Below, in pieces: positions 42,784-51,385 of a stretch of 64,000 nt of DNA. The notes beneath the pieces are model-generated. The model saw only the letters and a list, made by a program, of their open reading frames with translations, was not told the origin of the DNA and did not search any database. Positions within the stretch are counted from its first letter, which is position 1, and each line of letters begins with the position of its first letter. The DNA comes from Lachnospiraceae bacterium. Its GTDB lineage: Bacteria; Bacillota; Clostridia; Lachnospirales; Lachnospiraceae. Made by a program: the position numbers and the translations under genes. The stretch is from assembly GCA_017461725.1 (NCBI GenBank), contig JAFTXG010000028.1, positions 1 through 64,000 of the forward strand, in the 5' to 3' direction.

Positions 42784-43173
42784 TCAGCTCTCAGGCCGAT
42801 TCAAAACAATAAAATCCCTGTGACCATCCGGATCAATGCCCGCCGCCGTCTCCCGGCTTGCCGCCTCCATTTTCAACTGGGTGGTAATCAGATCATGCTT
42901 TACCTGATAAAGCTCTTTCTCCCGTTCTTCCAGTTCATGGGCAAGATTATTCAGCTGCTCCTTCGCCTTAAAGTAATCGTCAGCAATATTTAACTGAATC
43001 ATCACACTCTGATAGTCCGCAGGCAAACGAGTAAAGCCTTCCGTTCGTTTCAGTTCAGAGAGCTTACCGTTTAAGTAAATGGCCACCTGCTGCATATATT
43101 CTTCATTTTCCATACCGCTCAATCGGTAGAGATTTCCTCCAATCAAAACTTCTGTATACTGTCTGGATTCCAT
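42784..43173 (-). CDS. zapA: Cell division protein ZapA
   Basis: 129 residues: N-terminal ZapA head (EVLIGGNLYRLSGMENEEYMQQVAIYLNGKLSEL, residues 8-41) and a long C-terminal coiled coil (about 60-105). ZapA bundles FtsZ filaments at mid-cell. In clostridia it stands between ruvB and the U32 gene, as here. The start at 43173 follows AGGCGG at a long spacing; the in-frame ATG 45 bases upstream is less likely. Confidence 0.85.
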   Translation of the reverse strand: MESRQYTEVLIGGNLYRLSGMENEEYMQQVAIYLNGKLSELKRTEGFTRLPADYQSVMIQLNIADDYFKAKEQLNNLAHELEEREKELYQVKHDLITTQLKMEAASRETAAGIDPDGHRDFIVLNRPES

Positions 43174-43235
43174 AGGGTCGTCCGCCTTTCTATTATTATT
43201 TCCTCTGTATGTAACCATTTGTGTGCCCGATAGAT

Positions 43236-44237
43236 CTACTCTTCATTCACCGGAAATCCAAAATGACGATACGCAGTCGGTGTAGCAACTCGCCCTCTCG
43301 GTGTGCGGTTGATAAATCCACACATAATCAAATAGGGCTCATACACATCCTCCAGCGTGGCCACATCCTCTCCGAGAGCTGCCGCCAGCGTCTCCAGCCC
43401 TACCGGACCGCCGCCAAACTTCTCAATGATCGTCAGCAGTATCGCTCTGTCTGTGTGGTCAAGTCCCGAACGGTCCACGTCCAGCATATCCAGCGCAAAC
43501 TCTGCTGCCTCCAGCGATACCACACCGTTATAGCGGATCTGCGCAAAGTCTCTGACTCTCTTGAGCAGGCGGTTCGCCAGTCGTGGGGTTCCTCTGGAAC
43601 GGGTGGAAATCAGCTCTGCCGCCTCATCCTCGATCTCAACCTGAAGTCTATCCGCAGATTTCAGGACAATCTGCTTCAACTCCCTGGGCGTATAATACTC
43701 CAGGCGCTGAACCACACCGAAGCGATCTCTGAGCGGTGCCGTCAGCATACCAGCTCTGGTGGTGGCACCTACCAGTGTAAATCTCGGCAAATCAATTCGG
43801 ATCGAACGGGCTGCCGCCCCTTTTCCGATTACCACATCGATTGCAAAATCCTCCATCGCCGGGTATAGTACCTCCTCCACCTGACGGTTCAGGCGGTGGA
43901 TCTCGTCCACGAACAGAACATCACCTTCATTTAAATTATTTAAAATCGCTGCCATCTCCCCAGGTTTCTCGATGGCCGGTCCGGCTGTGATTTTCAGATT
44001 AACATCCATTTCATTTGCAATAATCCCAGCCAATGTGGTTTTTCCCAGCCCGGGAGGACCGTAGAGCAGCACATGATCCAACGACTCATGTCTGCTGCGT
44101 GCCGCCTCCATATAGACGCTGAGCATCTCCTTCAGGCGGCTCTGTCCCACATACTCCGACAATCTCTTCGGCCGCAGGCTGTTCTCTATGCCTTTGTCTT
44201 CATTGACCAATTCGGTCGCAATAATCCGTTTTTCCAT
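43236..44237 (-). CDS. ruvB: Holliday junction branch-migration ATPase RuvB
   Basis: 333 residues with Walker [12 protein letters not shown] near residue 60, Walker [14 protein letters not shown] near residue 105, sensor ATTRAG near residue 155 and the C-terminal winged helix TPRGRVAT. RuvB is the hexameric AAA+ motor of RuvABC; RecU at 16694 replaces RuvC in Firmicutes. It is separated from ruvA by 138 bases that hold no gene I can support. Confidence 0.97.
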   Translation of the reverse strand: MEKRIIATELVNEDKGIENSLRPKRLSEYVGQSRLKEMLSVYMEAARSRHESLDHVLLYGPPGLGKTTLAGIIANEMDVNLKITAGPAIEKPGEMAAILNNLNEGDVLFVDEIHRLNRQVEEVLYPAMEDFAIDVVIGKGAAARSIRIDLPRFTLVGATTRAGMLTAPLRDRFGVVQRLEYYTPRELKQIVLKSADRLQVEIEDEAAELISTRSRGTPRLANRLLKRVRDFAQIRYNGVVSLEAAEFALDMLDVDRSGLDHTDRAILLTIIEKFGGGPVGLETLAAALGEDVATLEDVYEPYLIMCGFINRTPRGRVATPTAYRHFGFPVNEE

Positions 44238-44375
44238 ATGTATCCAGTCTTCCCATCTGCGGATCCGTCCTGCTGCACGGTATGCTAACCCATCTGCAGC
44301 TGTACGCAGAACCGTCTGTCATTTCCTAAATATATCGGGTGGCCTGTCTGCCATTGCACAGACTGTGCACACTGA

Positions 44376-44990
44376 TCAATGTGTCCCTGCAAATCTAAGC
44401 GCCTGCTTGACCACCGCCTCCGCCGACATGCCATCGGTGATCTCCACTTTTCGCACTGCTCTGAGTGCTTCCGCAGGACTATAGCCAAGGGCAGTAAGTA
44501 CTTCCAATGCATCCTCCCTCGCACTGTCCAGAGCTACATTCGCAGAACCGGATGCAATCGCCTCACGCTTGATCTCCACAGCCTCTTCAAGAGAAAGCTT
44601 ATCTTTAAGTTCAAGAATCACTTTCTGCGCAGTCTTTAATCCGATGCCAGGGGCTTTGGCGATCGCTTTCGAATCACCGGACAAAATCGCAAAGCGCAGA
44701 TCATCCGGACGAATAGTGGACAGAATCGCCAGTGCCCCCTTTGGACCAATTCCATTCACACCAATCAGCATCTTAAATATCCTCATGTCCTCTTTCGTAG
44801 CAAATCCATACAGCGCCATCAGATTTTCACCCACCTGAAGCCAGGTATGTATCTTGATTTCACTGCCGACAGGTGGCAATTCAGACAAAACAGAGGACGG
44901 CACCCCGACCCGAAATCCAATACCCTGGCTCTCGATCACGATGCTGTCCTCATATACTTCACTCAAATATCCGCGAATAAAAGAAATCAT
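44376..44990 (-). CDS. ruvA: Holliday junction-binding protein RuvA
   Basis: 204 residues: N-terminal OB fold (MISFIRGYLSEVYEDSIVIE), two helix-hairpin-helix motifs (LIGVNGIGPKGALAIL near 75 and APGIGLKTAQKVILEL near 112) and the flexible C-terminal RuvB-binding domain (LTALGYSPAEALRAVRKV near 168). Forms the tetramer that holds the junction. First gene of the ruvA-ruvB-zapA-U32 group. Confidence 0.97.
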   Translation of the reverse strand: MISFIRGYLSEVYEDSIVIESQGIGFRVGVPSSVLSELPPVGSEIKIHTWLQVGENLMALYGFATKEDMRIFKMLIGVNGIGPKGALAILSTIRPDDLRFAILSGDSKAIAKAPGIGLKTAQKVILELKDKLSLEEAVEIKREAIASGSANVALDSAREDALEVLTALGYSPAEALRAVRKVEITDGMSAEAVVKQALRFAGTH

Positions 44991-45022
44991 TCTCTCATCT
45001 CTCCGTGTCTGTTGTTATTAAC

Positions 45023-45051
45023 AGTATACAATAGGTTGGAGAATAATTCAA
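45023..45051 (-). promoter_or_regulatory. Promoter of ruvAB
   Basis: TTGAAT (45046-45051) and TATACT (45023-45028) on the minus strand with a 17-base spacer, about 33 bases before the ruvA start. Confidence 0.6.
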
Positions 45052-45091
45052 CCGCTTTTCAAACAAATGTTCGCCAAGTAAAAAGTTGAAC

Positions 45092-45120
45092 TTGACAATG
45101 TTTTTTCAGTATTGTAACAT
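45092..45120 (+). promoter_or_regulatory. Promoter of the small membrane protein gene
   Basis: TTGACA (45092-45097) and TAACAT (45115-45120) on the plus strand with a 17-base spacer, upstream of the gene at 45181 and back-to-back with the ruvA promoter. Confidence 0.6.
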
Positions 45121-45180
45121 GAAAATTATCTTCGTCCCAACACCTGCTATAACCATTCACCTGTATCAGGAGGCCACATT

Positions 45181-45618
45181 ATGTCAAAGAAAAATCTTTC
45201 CGGATTGTCAATTGCCATCATCACTCTTGCTTTATCAAGTGCTGTGCTGGCGAGCTTCGATTGTTATTCCTATTGTACTTATCTAGCATGGTCACAAAAG
45301 ACTTACATAGGCCAGGATAACTTCTGGGCCGAACTTTTTTATTTCTGCGGGCTGATCGAGATCATACTGGTTTTTCGCAACCGGACTTTCCAGAGAATTA
45401 TTGGTTGCCTTTTGACCTTAGCCAAAATCATCCTTCCCTGGCTCGTCCTCTATTCACGCCAAATAATCAGTGATCTGATTTCCGATCACTCTACTTCAAC
45501 CCGCATTGATAACGCATTACCCTATATTATCACTGTGCTCTGTATCATTTCCTTTGTTTTGTATATTGTCTCTCTCCGGAAGATACATCAGGAAAAACTG
45601 TACGCAGAAAATAAATAG
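45181..45618 (+). CDS. Unknown small membrane protein, four predicted helices
   Basis: 145 residues with hydrophobic segments at about 9-28, 48-65, 72-92 and 112-130 and a charged C-terminal tail (RKIHQEKLYAENK). I recognise no family. AGGAGG stands seven bases before the ATG and a good promoter lies upstream, so it is very probably expressed. AT-richer than the ruv genes. It is convergent with sigG, with only ten bases between the stops, so the two could interfere. Confidence 0.7.
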   Translation: MSKKNLSGLSIAIITLALSSAVLASFDCYSYCTYLAWSQKTYIGQDNFWAELFYFCGLIEIILVFRNRTFQRIIGCLLTLAKIILPWLVLYSRQIISDLISDHSTSTRIDNALPYIITVLCIISFVLYIVSLRKIHQEKLYAENK

Positions 45619-45628
45619 TTTGTATCGC

Positions 45629-46405
45629 TTAACTCAGATACTTTCTCATACTCTTCAGCGCATTTTTTTCCAGCCTGCTGACCTGCGCCTGAGAAATGTG
45701 TATCTCCTCTGCCACTTCCATCTGTGTTTTCCCATCAAAGAAGCGCTTTTTGATGATGCTCCTCTCGCGATCAGGCAGACGTCGCATCGCCTCCTCCAGA
45801 GCAAGATCCTCGACCCATTTGTCTTCCTTCTGAGTTTTGTCGCTGATCTGATCCATCATATAGAGGGTGTCTCCGCCATCAGTGTAGACCGGATCGTAAA
45901 GACTCACCGGACTCTGGATCGCATCCAGTGCATAGACGATTTCTTCCTTACTGACACCAATCTCGTTGGCAATTTCACAAATAGTCGGCTCCTTTAACGA
46001 ACGCTTCATCAGTTCCTCTTTCGCATAGATTGCCTTATAGGCGATATCTCTAAGAGACCTGGAAACCCGGATCGTATTGTTATCCCTCAGAAAACGCCTC
46101 ACTTCACCCACAATCATCGGCACAGCATAAGTGCTGAACTTCACCATCATGTCCGGATTAAAGTTGTCAATTGCCTTGATCAATCCCACGCAGCCAATTT
46201 GGAATAAATCATCAATGTGCTCATTTGCATTGGAAAATCGCTGAATCACACTGAGCACAAGGCGCAGATTACCCTCAATGTAACGCTTGCGAGCCTCCTC
46301 ATCCCCTGCCTTAATGCGCTTGAACAGTTCTGCCTTTTCCTCCTCTTTCAATAAAGGGAGTTGTGATGTATTCACTCCGCAGATCTCAACCTTGTATCCC
46401 GCCAT
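45629..46405 (-). CDS. sigG: Sporulation sigma factor SigG
   Basis: 258 residues. The N-terminus MAGYKVEICGVNTSQLPLLKEEE is diagnostic for SigG. Region 2 (RLVLSVIQRFSNANEHIDDLFQIGCVGLIKAIDNFNPDMMVKFSTYAVPMIVGEVRRFLRDN), region 3 and the region 4 helix-turn-helix (TQMEVAEEIHISQAQVSRLEKNALKSMRKYL) are complete. It directs late forespore genes such as the SASP gene at 30407. In most clostridia sigG follows spoIIGA and sigE; those genes are not here. A ten-base-stem hairpin lies directly before its ribosome site (46420-46444). Confidence 0.97.
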   Translation of the reverse strand: MAGYKVEICGVNTSQLPLLKEEEKAELFKRIKAGDEEARKRYIEGNLRLVLSVIQRFSNANEHIDDLFQIGCVGLIKAIDNFNPDMMVKFSTYAVPMIVGEVRRFLRDNNTIRVSRSLRDIAYKAIYAKEELMKRSLKEPTICEIANEIGVSKEEIVYALDAIQSPVSLYDPVYTDGGDTLYMMDQISDKTQKEDKWVEDLALEEAMRRLPDRERSIIKKRFFDGKTQMEVAEEIHISQAQVSRLEKNALKSMRKYLS

Positions 46406-46419
46406 TACCTTAACCTCCG

Positions 46420-46444
46420 CGAATCATTTTCTAACAAAATGATT
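46420..46444 (-). promoter_or_regulatory. Hairpin next to the sigG ribosome site
   Basis: GAATCATTTT (46420-46429) and AAAATGATTC (46435-46444) form a perfect ten-base stem with a five-base loop. In the sigG mRNA it ends three bases before the GGAGG ribosome site. No T-run follows, so it is not an obvious terminator; it may control sigG translation. Confidence 0.55.
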
Positions 46445-46509
46445 CACGGATTAGGGATGGTTTATACGAGATTAAGGCAGGTTATTTTTGGCAAAATGGC
46501 CGATACATA

Positions 46510-48498
46510 TTATTTGCTCACACGAACAAATTCAATGCGATCGATAATCATTTTTCCTCCAGCACCCTGTCTGACTCTGAATTCCAGCGGTGCTGAACCG
46601 GTAAACGAAACATCATCCAACGTGACGAAAGTTAAGGAACTATCCAGTGCTTGCTGGATCAAAATACGCTCGCCGTTTTGAGTGCAGATATCAAATACAT
46701 TCGGTGTCTCACCAGTTTTCTCCACCTGATAATAAAGTGTAATATCATAGGTTCCGGGAATAATATTTGTATACGGACCACTCAAAATAATTTCTGCGGT
46801 TGCAGACTCTGCAATCAGCCTGCCTTCCGTGTCAAGATTTCCCTTAAAGGAATAACCGGGGCTGTAGGGAAAATCAACCGAGCGCTCTGCCGTCTCCAGA
46901 GGTAATCCGGAAATTGCATCAAAGGGAGACTCATCTGCAATATAAAAATTGCCGATCCACTCTTTATTGTAGATCAACTCATATCCAGATTTAATGTAAT
47001 CAGGAAGGCGCTCAAATTCTTCCTGCGGGCAGACAAAAATATTTCTTCCCTCTGTATAGCTCTGATCTGCCACCGTGTAACTGAAATACTTATAGTCTGC
47101 ACTCATCATTTCACCTGAAAGTGCAACGCTTACACTGTTCTTATGGAGATCAGCTGCCCTTATCTGCCCGGCAAGTTCAAAATTATTGTAAACAATAATC
47201 GAATCCGCCTGGCCCAAATCAGCATAATCCAATACTTTGCTGATATGACTTTTTTCTTTATCTATCTCAAACATCTCAGAAAAACCGACAGCATTTACCA
47301 ACGTAAGCACACCGATTGTACCCCATGTAACTAATCTGAAAGCAAAGTGATTTTTCCACTCCTCGTCATTAACAAGTATATATGCCACAACAATTAACAA
47401 TAAATATGTCCATTGGATGTGATAGCGGTGTTCAAATATGCTTTGACCATAAGTTGATGAAGTCAATGAAAAAACGCCCAAATTCACCAATGTCACCAAA
47501 GAAAAAGTCGTAAATAAGGTGGTTCTGTTTTTCTCCTTTTTTCCATTTATCCAAACCAAAATCAGTGTGAAGCAAACCATCCCGAAACGCAAAAGAATGG
47601 CAATTCCTTCCGGCGAAAAAATCGAAACACCACTTTTTCTGCTCAACCCATTAAACAACAGGAAAATACCCACAATCATATTCTGGATATTATCCCAGAA
47701 ATGTATGGCATTAACTAAATCAAGATCTGTCCGGTGTGATGTGATTCCATAATGCGAACGCAGCATATCACTCAGCACCCAAAGAGCGCACACAGAAAAA
47801 AGGGCAAAATTATGCCTTGAAATGATTACAATTCGCTTTTCCTTAATCATATCCAGGCAACGTTTTAAAACAAATGGCAGAATAATAAAACCGAGAGCAT
47901 ACTTCCCTACCGATAGTGAGGTCCAGAAGTTGAATATCAAACTCAAAATCAGATGAACAATATATTTTCTTCTGCTCACTCGGTTATTTTCGCTCATCAA
48001 CATGACTCCCAAGAGCGAAAGCATGCTGATTACCCGAAATTCATAGTATCCGGCACTGATAAAAAGCATGTTGCTCCAGTCAAGATAATCCGGCTTTGAT
48101 GCATATGGTGTAAAAACAAAAAGAACAGATAAAAGAGTTCCGTTAAGCACACGTGTTTTCTCTTCCGGGAAGACCTGAGAAAAAATAACGAAAATTAAAT
48201 AGATGATTAATGCATTAAATAAACAATGCGTAATTCCCATAGCGAGATTCAAATTATCAGTAAGAATATATATGGGCGCAGCAAAAAATGCCGAACAATC
48301 AATTTCCATAGAAGTCGAATAATTAAAATCCTTCAAAAAAATGCCTCTGCGCCACATTTCTACGCCTTGACGAACCGTAAATGCCGTATCATAATCCATA
48401 AAGCCATAGCTTCTTGTAAAATTGACGCATGCTATCCCCAAAAATTGAGCAACAACCAGCGCAAATAATATACCTGTTTTTATATTTTTCTCTTTCAT
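46510..48498 (-). CDS. Large polytopic membrane protein with C-terminal beta domain
   Basis: 662 residues with about 12 membrane helices in the first 420 residues, then an extracytoplasmic part. The helical half has the look of glycosyltransferase-C-type or O-antigen-ligase-like enzymes (acidic DYDTAF and EIDCSAFFAAPIY in the first outside loops) but I cannot assign a family. The last 120 residues read as a beta-sandwich of carbohydrate-binding type (YSPGYSFKGNL, GPYTNIIPGTYDITLYYQVEKTG, PLEFRVRQGAGG). AT-rich against its neighbours and not part of a conserved cluster, so transfer is possible. Likely role: adding or modifying a surface glycan. Confidence 0.6.
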   Translation of the reverse strand: MKEKNIKTGILFALVVAQFLGIACVNFTRSYGFMDYDTAFTVRQGVEMWRRGIFLKDFNYSTSMEIDCSAFFAAPIYILTDNLNLAMGITHCLFNALIIYLIFVIFSQVFPEEKTRVLNGTLLSVLFVFTPYASKPDYLDWSNMLFISAGYYEFRVISMLSLLGVMLMSENNRVSRRKYIVHLILSLIFNFWTSLSVGKYALGFIILPFVLKRCLDMIKEKRIVIISRHNFALFSVCALWVLSDMLRSHYGITSHRTDLDLVNAIHFWDNIQNMIVGIFLLFNGLSRKSGVSIFSPEGIAILLRFGMVCFTLILVWINGKKEKNRTTLFTTFSLVTLVNLGVFSLTSSTYGQSIFEHRYHIQWTYLLLIVVAYILVNDEEWKNHFAFRLVTWGTIGVLTLVNAVGFSEMFEIDKEKSHISKVLDYADLGQADSIIVYNNFELAGQIRAADLHKNSVSVALSGEMMSADYKYFSYTVADQSYTEGRNIFVCPQEEFERLPDYIKSGYELIYNKEWIGNFYIADESPFDAISGLPLETAERSVDFPYSPGYSFKGNLDTEGRLIAESATAEIILSGPYTNIIPGTYDITLYYQVEKTGETPNVFDICTQNGERILIQQALDSSLTFVTLDDVSFTGSAPLEFRVRQGAGGKMIIDRIEFVRVSK

Positions 48499-48550
48499 CT
48501 CTCTTCCTCTACAAACAGAACCTTACTTAAATAACGCAAGAATATTCAAC

Positions 48551-48599
48551 AAAAGAAATACCTCCAACCAGTCATAAGAAAATGATTGGATGGAGGTAT
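48551..48599 (-). terminator. Terminator after rpsA
   Basis: An 18-base stem with two mismatches (48558-48574 with 48582-48599) is followed on the minus strand by TTTCTTTT. It ends the BaiN-cmk-ispH-rpsA transcript. Confidence 0.8.
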
Positions 48600-48624
48600 A
48601 AATCTCTGTCATGATAAGTTAAAA

Positions 48625-49719
48625 TTACTCAACTTCAGCAATCTCCTCAACAGGAGCCTCCTCTACAGGTGCCTCAAGAACCTTCATGCTGATGCTGATC
48701 TTGTGCTCTTCCTCGTTGAAGTCAACGATCTGAGCGGTGATCTCCTGTCCGATGGACAGTACATCTGAGGGCTTCGGAACCTTGGTTCTGGAGATCTGGG
48801 ATACGTGAAGCAGTGCGTCAACACCGGTAGCCAGCTCGACGAATGCACCGAAATCGGTCATACGTGCAACGCGGCCCTCAACGATGGTGCCGGGTGCGTA
48901 ACGCTCAGCAGCGTTAGCCCAGGGATTCTGATCCTCAAACTTCATGCTCAGTGCAATACGGTCACCGTTGATATCCTTGATAAAAGCAGTAACCTCCTGA
49001 CCAACCTTGAATACCTTCTTCGGATTCTCGATGCGGCCCCAGGACATCTCAGAGATGTGAAGCAGACCGTCTGCTCCGCCCAGGTCGATGAACGCGCCGA
49101 AATCGGTCAGATTCTTAACGGTACCGGTAACGGTCATGCCAACCTCGATACGCTCGAAGAGTTCCTTCTGCAGAGCTGCCTTCTTCTCAACGAGAAGCTG
49201 CTTACGGTTACCGATGATTCTTCTCTTTCTGGGGTTGAACTCGGTGATCACGAACTCAATCTCCTGTCCTGCATACTTCTCCAGGTTTCGCTCGTAAACG
49301 TCGGAAACCAGGCTTGCAGGGATAAATACGCGTGCGCTCTCAACGGTCACGCTAAGTCCGCCATCCAGTACCTGGGTAACGGGTGCGGTGAGAACCTCAC
49401 CATTGTTATACGCCTCCTCGAGACGCTTGTTGCCGCGGTCTGCAGCAAGACGCTTGTAGGACATAGCCACCTGTCCCTCACCGTCATTCACCTTAACAAT
49501 CTTAGCCTCAAGGGTGTCGCCGGGCTTTACAACCTCGGTAAGCACTACAGAGGAATCGTTAGTATACTCGGACTTGGTAATAATACCATCTGACTTGTAA
49601 CCTATATTTAAGATGATCTGATCATCTTTAACATCGATAACTGTTCCGGTTACGACCTCCCCTGTATGAATTGTTTTCAGGCTTTCTTCCAGCATCTGTT
49701 CAAAACTTAAGTCTGACAT
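48625..49719 (-). CDS. rpsA: Ribosomal protein S1-like protein, four S1 domains
   Basis: 364 residues with four S1 RNA-binding domains at about 17-87, 103-168, 187-257 and 273-343; the last two carry the classic TDFGAFIDLG/TDFGAFVELA and GLLHISEMSW/ALLHVSQIS motifs. The tail is a short acidic repeat (APVEEAPVEEIAEVE). Four-domain S1 proteins in low-GC Gram-positives are shorter than the six-domain E. coli S1, and their role in translation initiation is less certain. The start at 49719 lies inside the ispH end, with GAGGAGG upstream; in some clostridia the two are one fused protein. Confidence 0.92.
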   Translation of the reverse strand: MSDLSFEQMLEESLKTIHTGEVVTGTVIDVKDDQIILNIGYKSDGIITKSEYTNDSSVVLTEVVKPGDTLEAKIVKVNDGEGQVAMSYKRLAADRGNKRLEEAYNNGEVLTAPVTQVLDGGLSVTVESARVFIPASLVSDVYERNLEKYAGQEIEFVITEFNPRKRRIIGNRKQLLVEKKAALQKELFERIEVGMTVTGTVKNLTDFGAFIDLGGADGLLHISEMSWGRIENPKKVFKVGQEVTAFIKDINGDRIALSMKFEDQNPWANAAERYAPGTIVEGRVARMTDFGAFVELATGVDALLHVSQISRTKVPKPSDVLSIGQEITAQIVDFNEEEHKISISMKVLEAPVEEAPVEEIAEVE

Positions 49720-50554
49720 TTGTATAGACCTCCTCAATAATATTCTTTGGGGTGGAAGCACCCGCTGTGATACCGACTGAAGCATCCGTCCAGAACCAGT
49801 CATCCCCTATATCCAGGGCTGTCTGTATGTAATATGTCTTCGGGCAATGCTGTCTGCATATCTCGTATAGCTTCTGTGTGTTTGAACTGCTCCTGCCACC
49901 GATGACTAACATCACATCAGACTCCTCTGCCAGAAGTGCTGCCTCCCTTTGACGCTCATAGGTCGCATTGCAAATCGTATCCACAGCGATACTATCATAA
50001 CTCTTTTCTGAAATTTTTTCAACAACATCTTTAAATTTCTTGTAATTAAATGTCGTTTGAGCCACGATACACACCGGTTTTCCGGGCTCAGGCACGTATT
50101 CAGCCGCTATTTCCGGGGATTCCACCACATCCGCAGGGGTTTTGCTCCATCCCACGATGCCCTGAACCTCCGGATGAGCACTGCTGCCCACCACCACGAT
50201 CCTGTAGCCGTCGGCGGATTTCGTCTCCACCGTGCGATGAATCTTCTTCACAAAGGGACAGGTGGCATCCACCAGCCGAATCCCCGGCCGATCAAGCCTT
50301 TCATAGAGTTCACGTCCGATACCGTGGGCGCGGACCACAATAATACCGTCCTCAATCTGCTCTGCCGCATCGAGAGTCTCAATCATTTTAACCCCCTTAG
50401 CCGCAAGATCCTCAAGCACCTGCTCGTTGTGGATGATCGGTCCCCAGGTGTAGATCGGCATTCCGGGATTTTCCTCGATCTGCTGATATACGGTTTCTAC
50501 CGCCCGCTTCACGCCGAAGCAGAAACCAGCTGTTTTTGCAATCGTAATTTTCAT
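49700..50554 (-). CDS. ispH: 4-hydroxy-3-methylbut-2-enyl diphosphate reductase IspH
   Basis: 284 residues. The three cluster cysteines are visible: GFCFGVKRAV (Cys 12), DATCPFVKKIH (near 96) and DTICNATYERQ (near 192). AHGIGRELYERL near residue 75 and GGRSSSNTQKLYEICRQ near residue 218 are also typical. It makes IPP and DMAPP in the last step of the MEP pathway. It overlaps the rpsA start by 20 bases. The gap to cmk (150 bases) shows no gene. Confidence 0.96.
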   Translation of the reverse strand: MKITIAKTAGFCFGVKRAVETVYQQIEENPGMPIYTWGPIIHNEQVLEDLAAKGVKMIETLDAAEQIEDGIIVVRAHGIGRELYERLDRPGIRLVDATCPFVKKIHRTVETKSADGYRIVVVGSSAHPEVQGIVGWSKTPADVVESPEIAAEYVPEPGKPVCIVAQTTFNYKKFKDVVEKISEKSYDSIAVDTICNATYERQREAALLAEESDVMLVIGGRSSSNTQKLYEICRQHCPKTYYIQTALDIGDDWFWTDASVGITAGASTPKNIIEEVYTNVRLKF

Positions 50555-50704
50555 ATATGCCTCTGCCTTTCATCACGGCACCTGGCCGCAGATTTCAGAC
50601 CATTTCGCCTGCTTATCTTTCGTCACTGTGTCGTCTGTTCATATGATCTTCCGGCTTTCTGTTTTCTAACAAGAAGATTTCCGGCGATCACCACCGCCAA
50701 AAGC

Positions 50705-51385
50705 TCACAGCAGCTTCGCCACCTCCGGATTTCTCTCCGCAACCAGTTTAATCATCACCTGCAACACCTCACTGATGGTCATATCAGAGCTGTCCACCAG
50801 GATTGCGTCATCAGCCTGCTTCAAGGGCGAATGCTTGCGGTGCATATCCCGGTAGTCCCGGGCGAGAATGTCCGCCTCCACCTCCTCGATGGTGCTGATA
50901 ATGCCCTTTTCCACCAGCTCACGGTAACGGCGCTCAGCTCTCACTTTGGAGCTGGCGGTAAAATATACCTTCAGCTCAGCGTCAGGAAGCACCACCGTAC
51001 CGATATCACGACCGTCCATGACCACATCTGCCCGTCTGCCCAGCTCCTGCTGGATCTCCACCAGCTTCTCGCGGACAGGAAGAAGCGCAGACACCTGGGA
51101 AGCCATGCTGCCTGCTGCCTCGGTGCGGATCTTTGAGGTAACATTCGTTCCATTTAAGTAAACCTGCTGGATGCCATCCTCATAGCCGATGTCCAACTCG
51201 ACCTCGTCGAGAGCCTTGCGAAGAGGCGCCTCGTCGTGCAGATTCAGTTTTTTCTCCATCAGATACAGACCGATGGCACGGTACATCGCTCCCGTGTCCA
51301 CATAGATAAATCCGATTCTTTTTGCCAGTGCTTTCGCCACCGTACTTTTTCCCGCTCCTGCAGGTCCGTCAATTGCAATTCTCAT
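50705..51385 (-). CDS. cmk: Cytidylate kinase Cmk
   Basis: 226 residues with the P-loop IDGPAGAGKSTVAKALA at residues 4-20, the CMP-binding YVDTGAMYRAIGLYL, the insertion domain and DGRDIGTVVLPDAELKVYFTAS near residue 130. It phosphorylates CMP and dCMP. The ATG at 51385 follows GGAG by nine bases and overlaps the end of the BaiN-type gene by 17 bases. cmk next to ispH and rpsA is a common clostridial order. Confidence 0.96.
   Translation of the reverse strand: MRIAIDGPAGAGKSTVAKALAKRIGFIYVDTGAMYRAIGLYLMEKKLNLHDEAPLRKALDEVELDIGYEDGIQQVYLNGTNVTSKIRTEAAGSMASQVSALLPVREKLVEIQQELGRRADVVMDGRDIGTVVLPDAELKVYFTASSKVRAERRYRELVEKGIISTIEEVEADILARDYRDMHRKHSPLKQADDAILVDSSDMTISEVLQVMIKLVAERNPEVAKLL

Noticed and set aside
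44285..44524. 79-codon frame in the ruvA-ruvB gap
   Set aside because: Mostly overlaps ruvA in another frame; no start signal or recognisable family.
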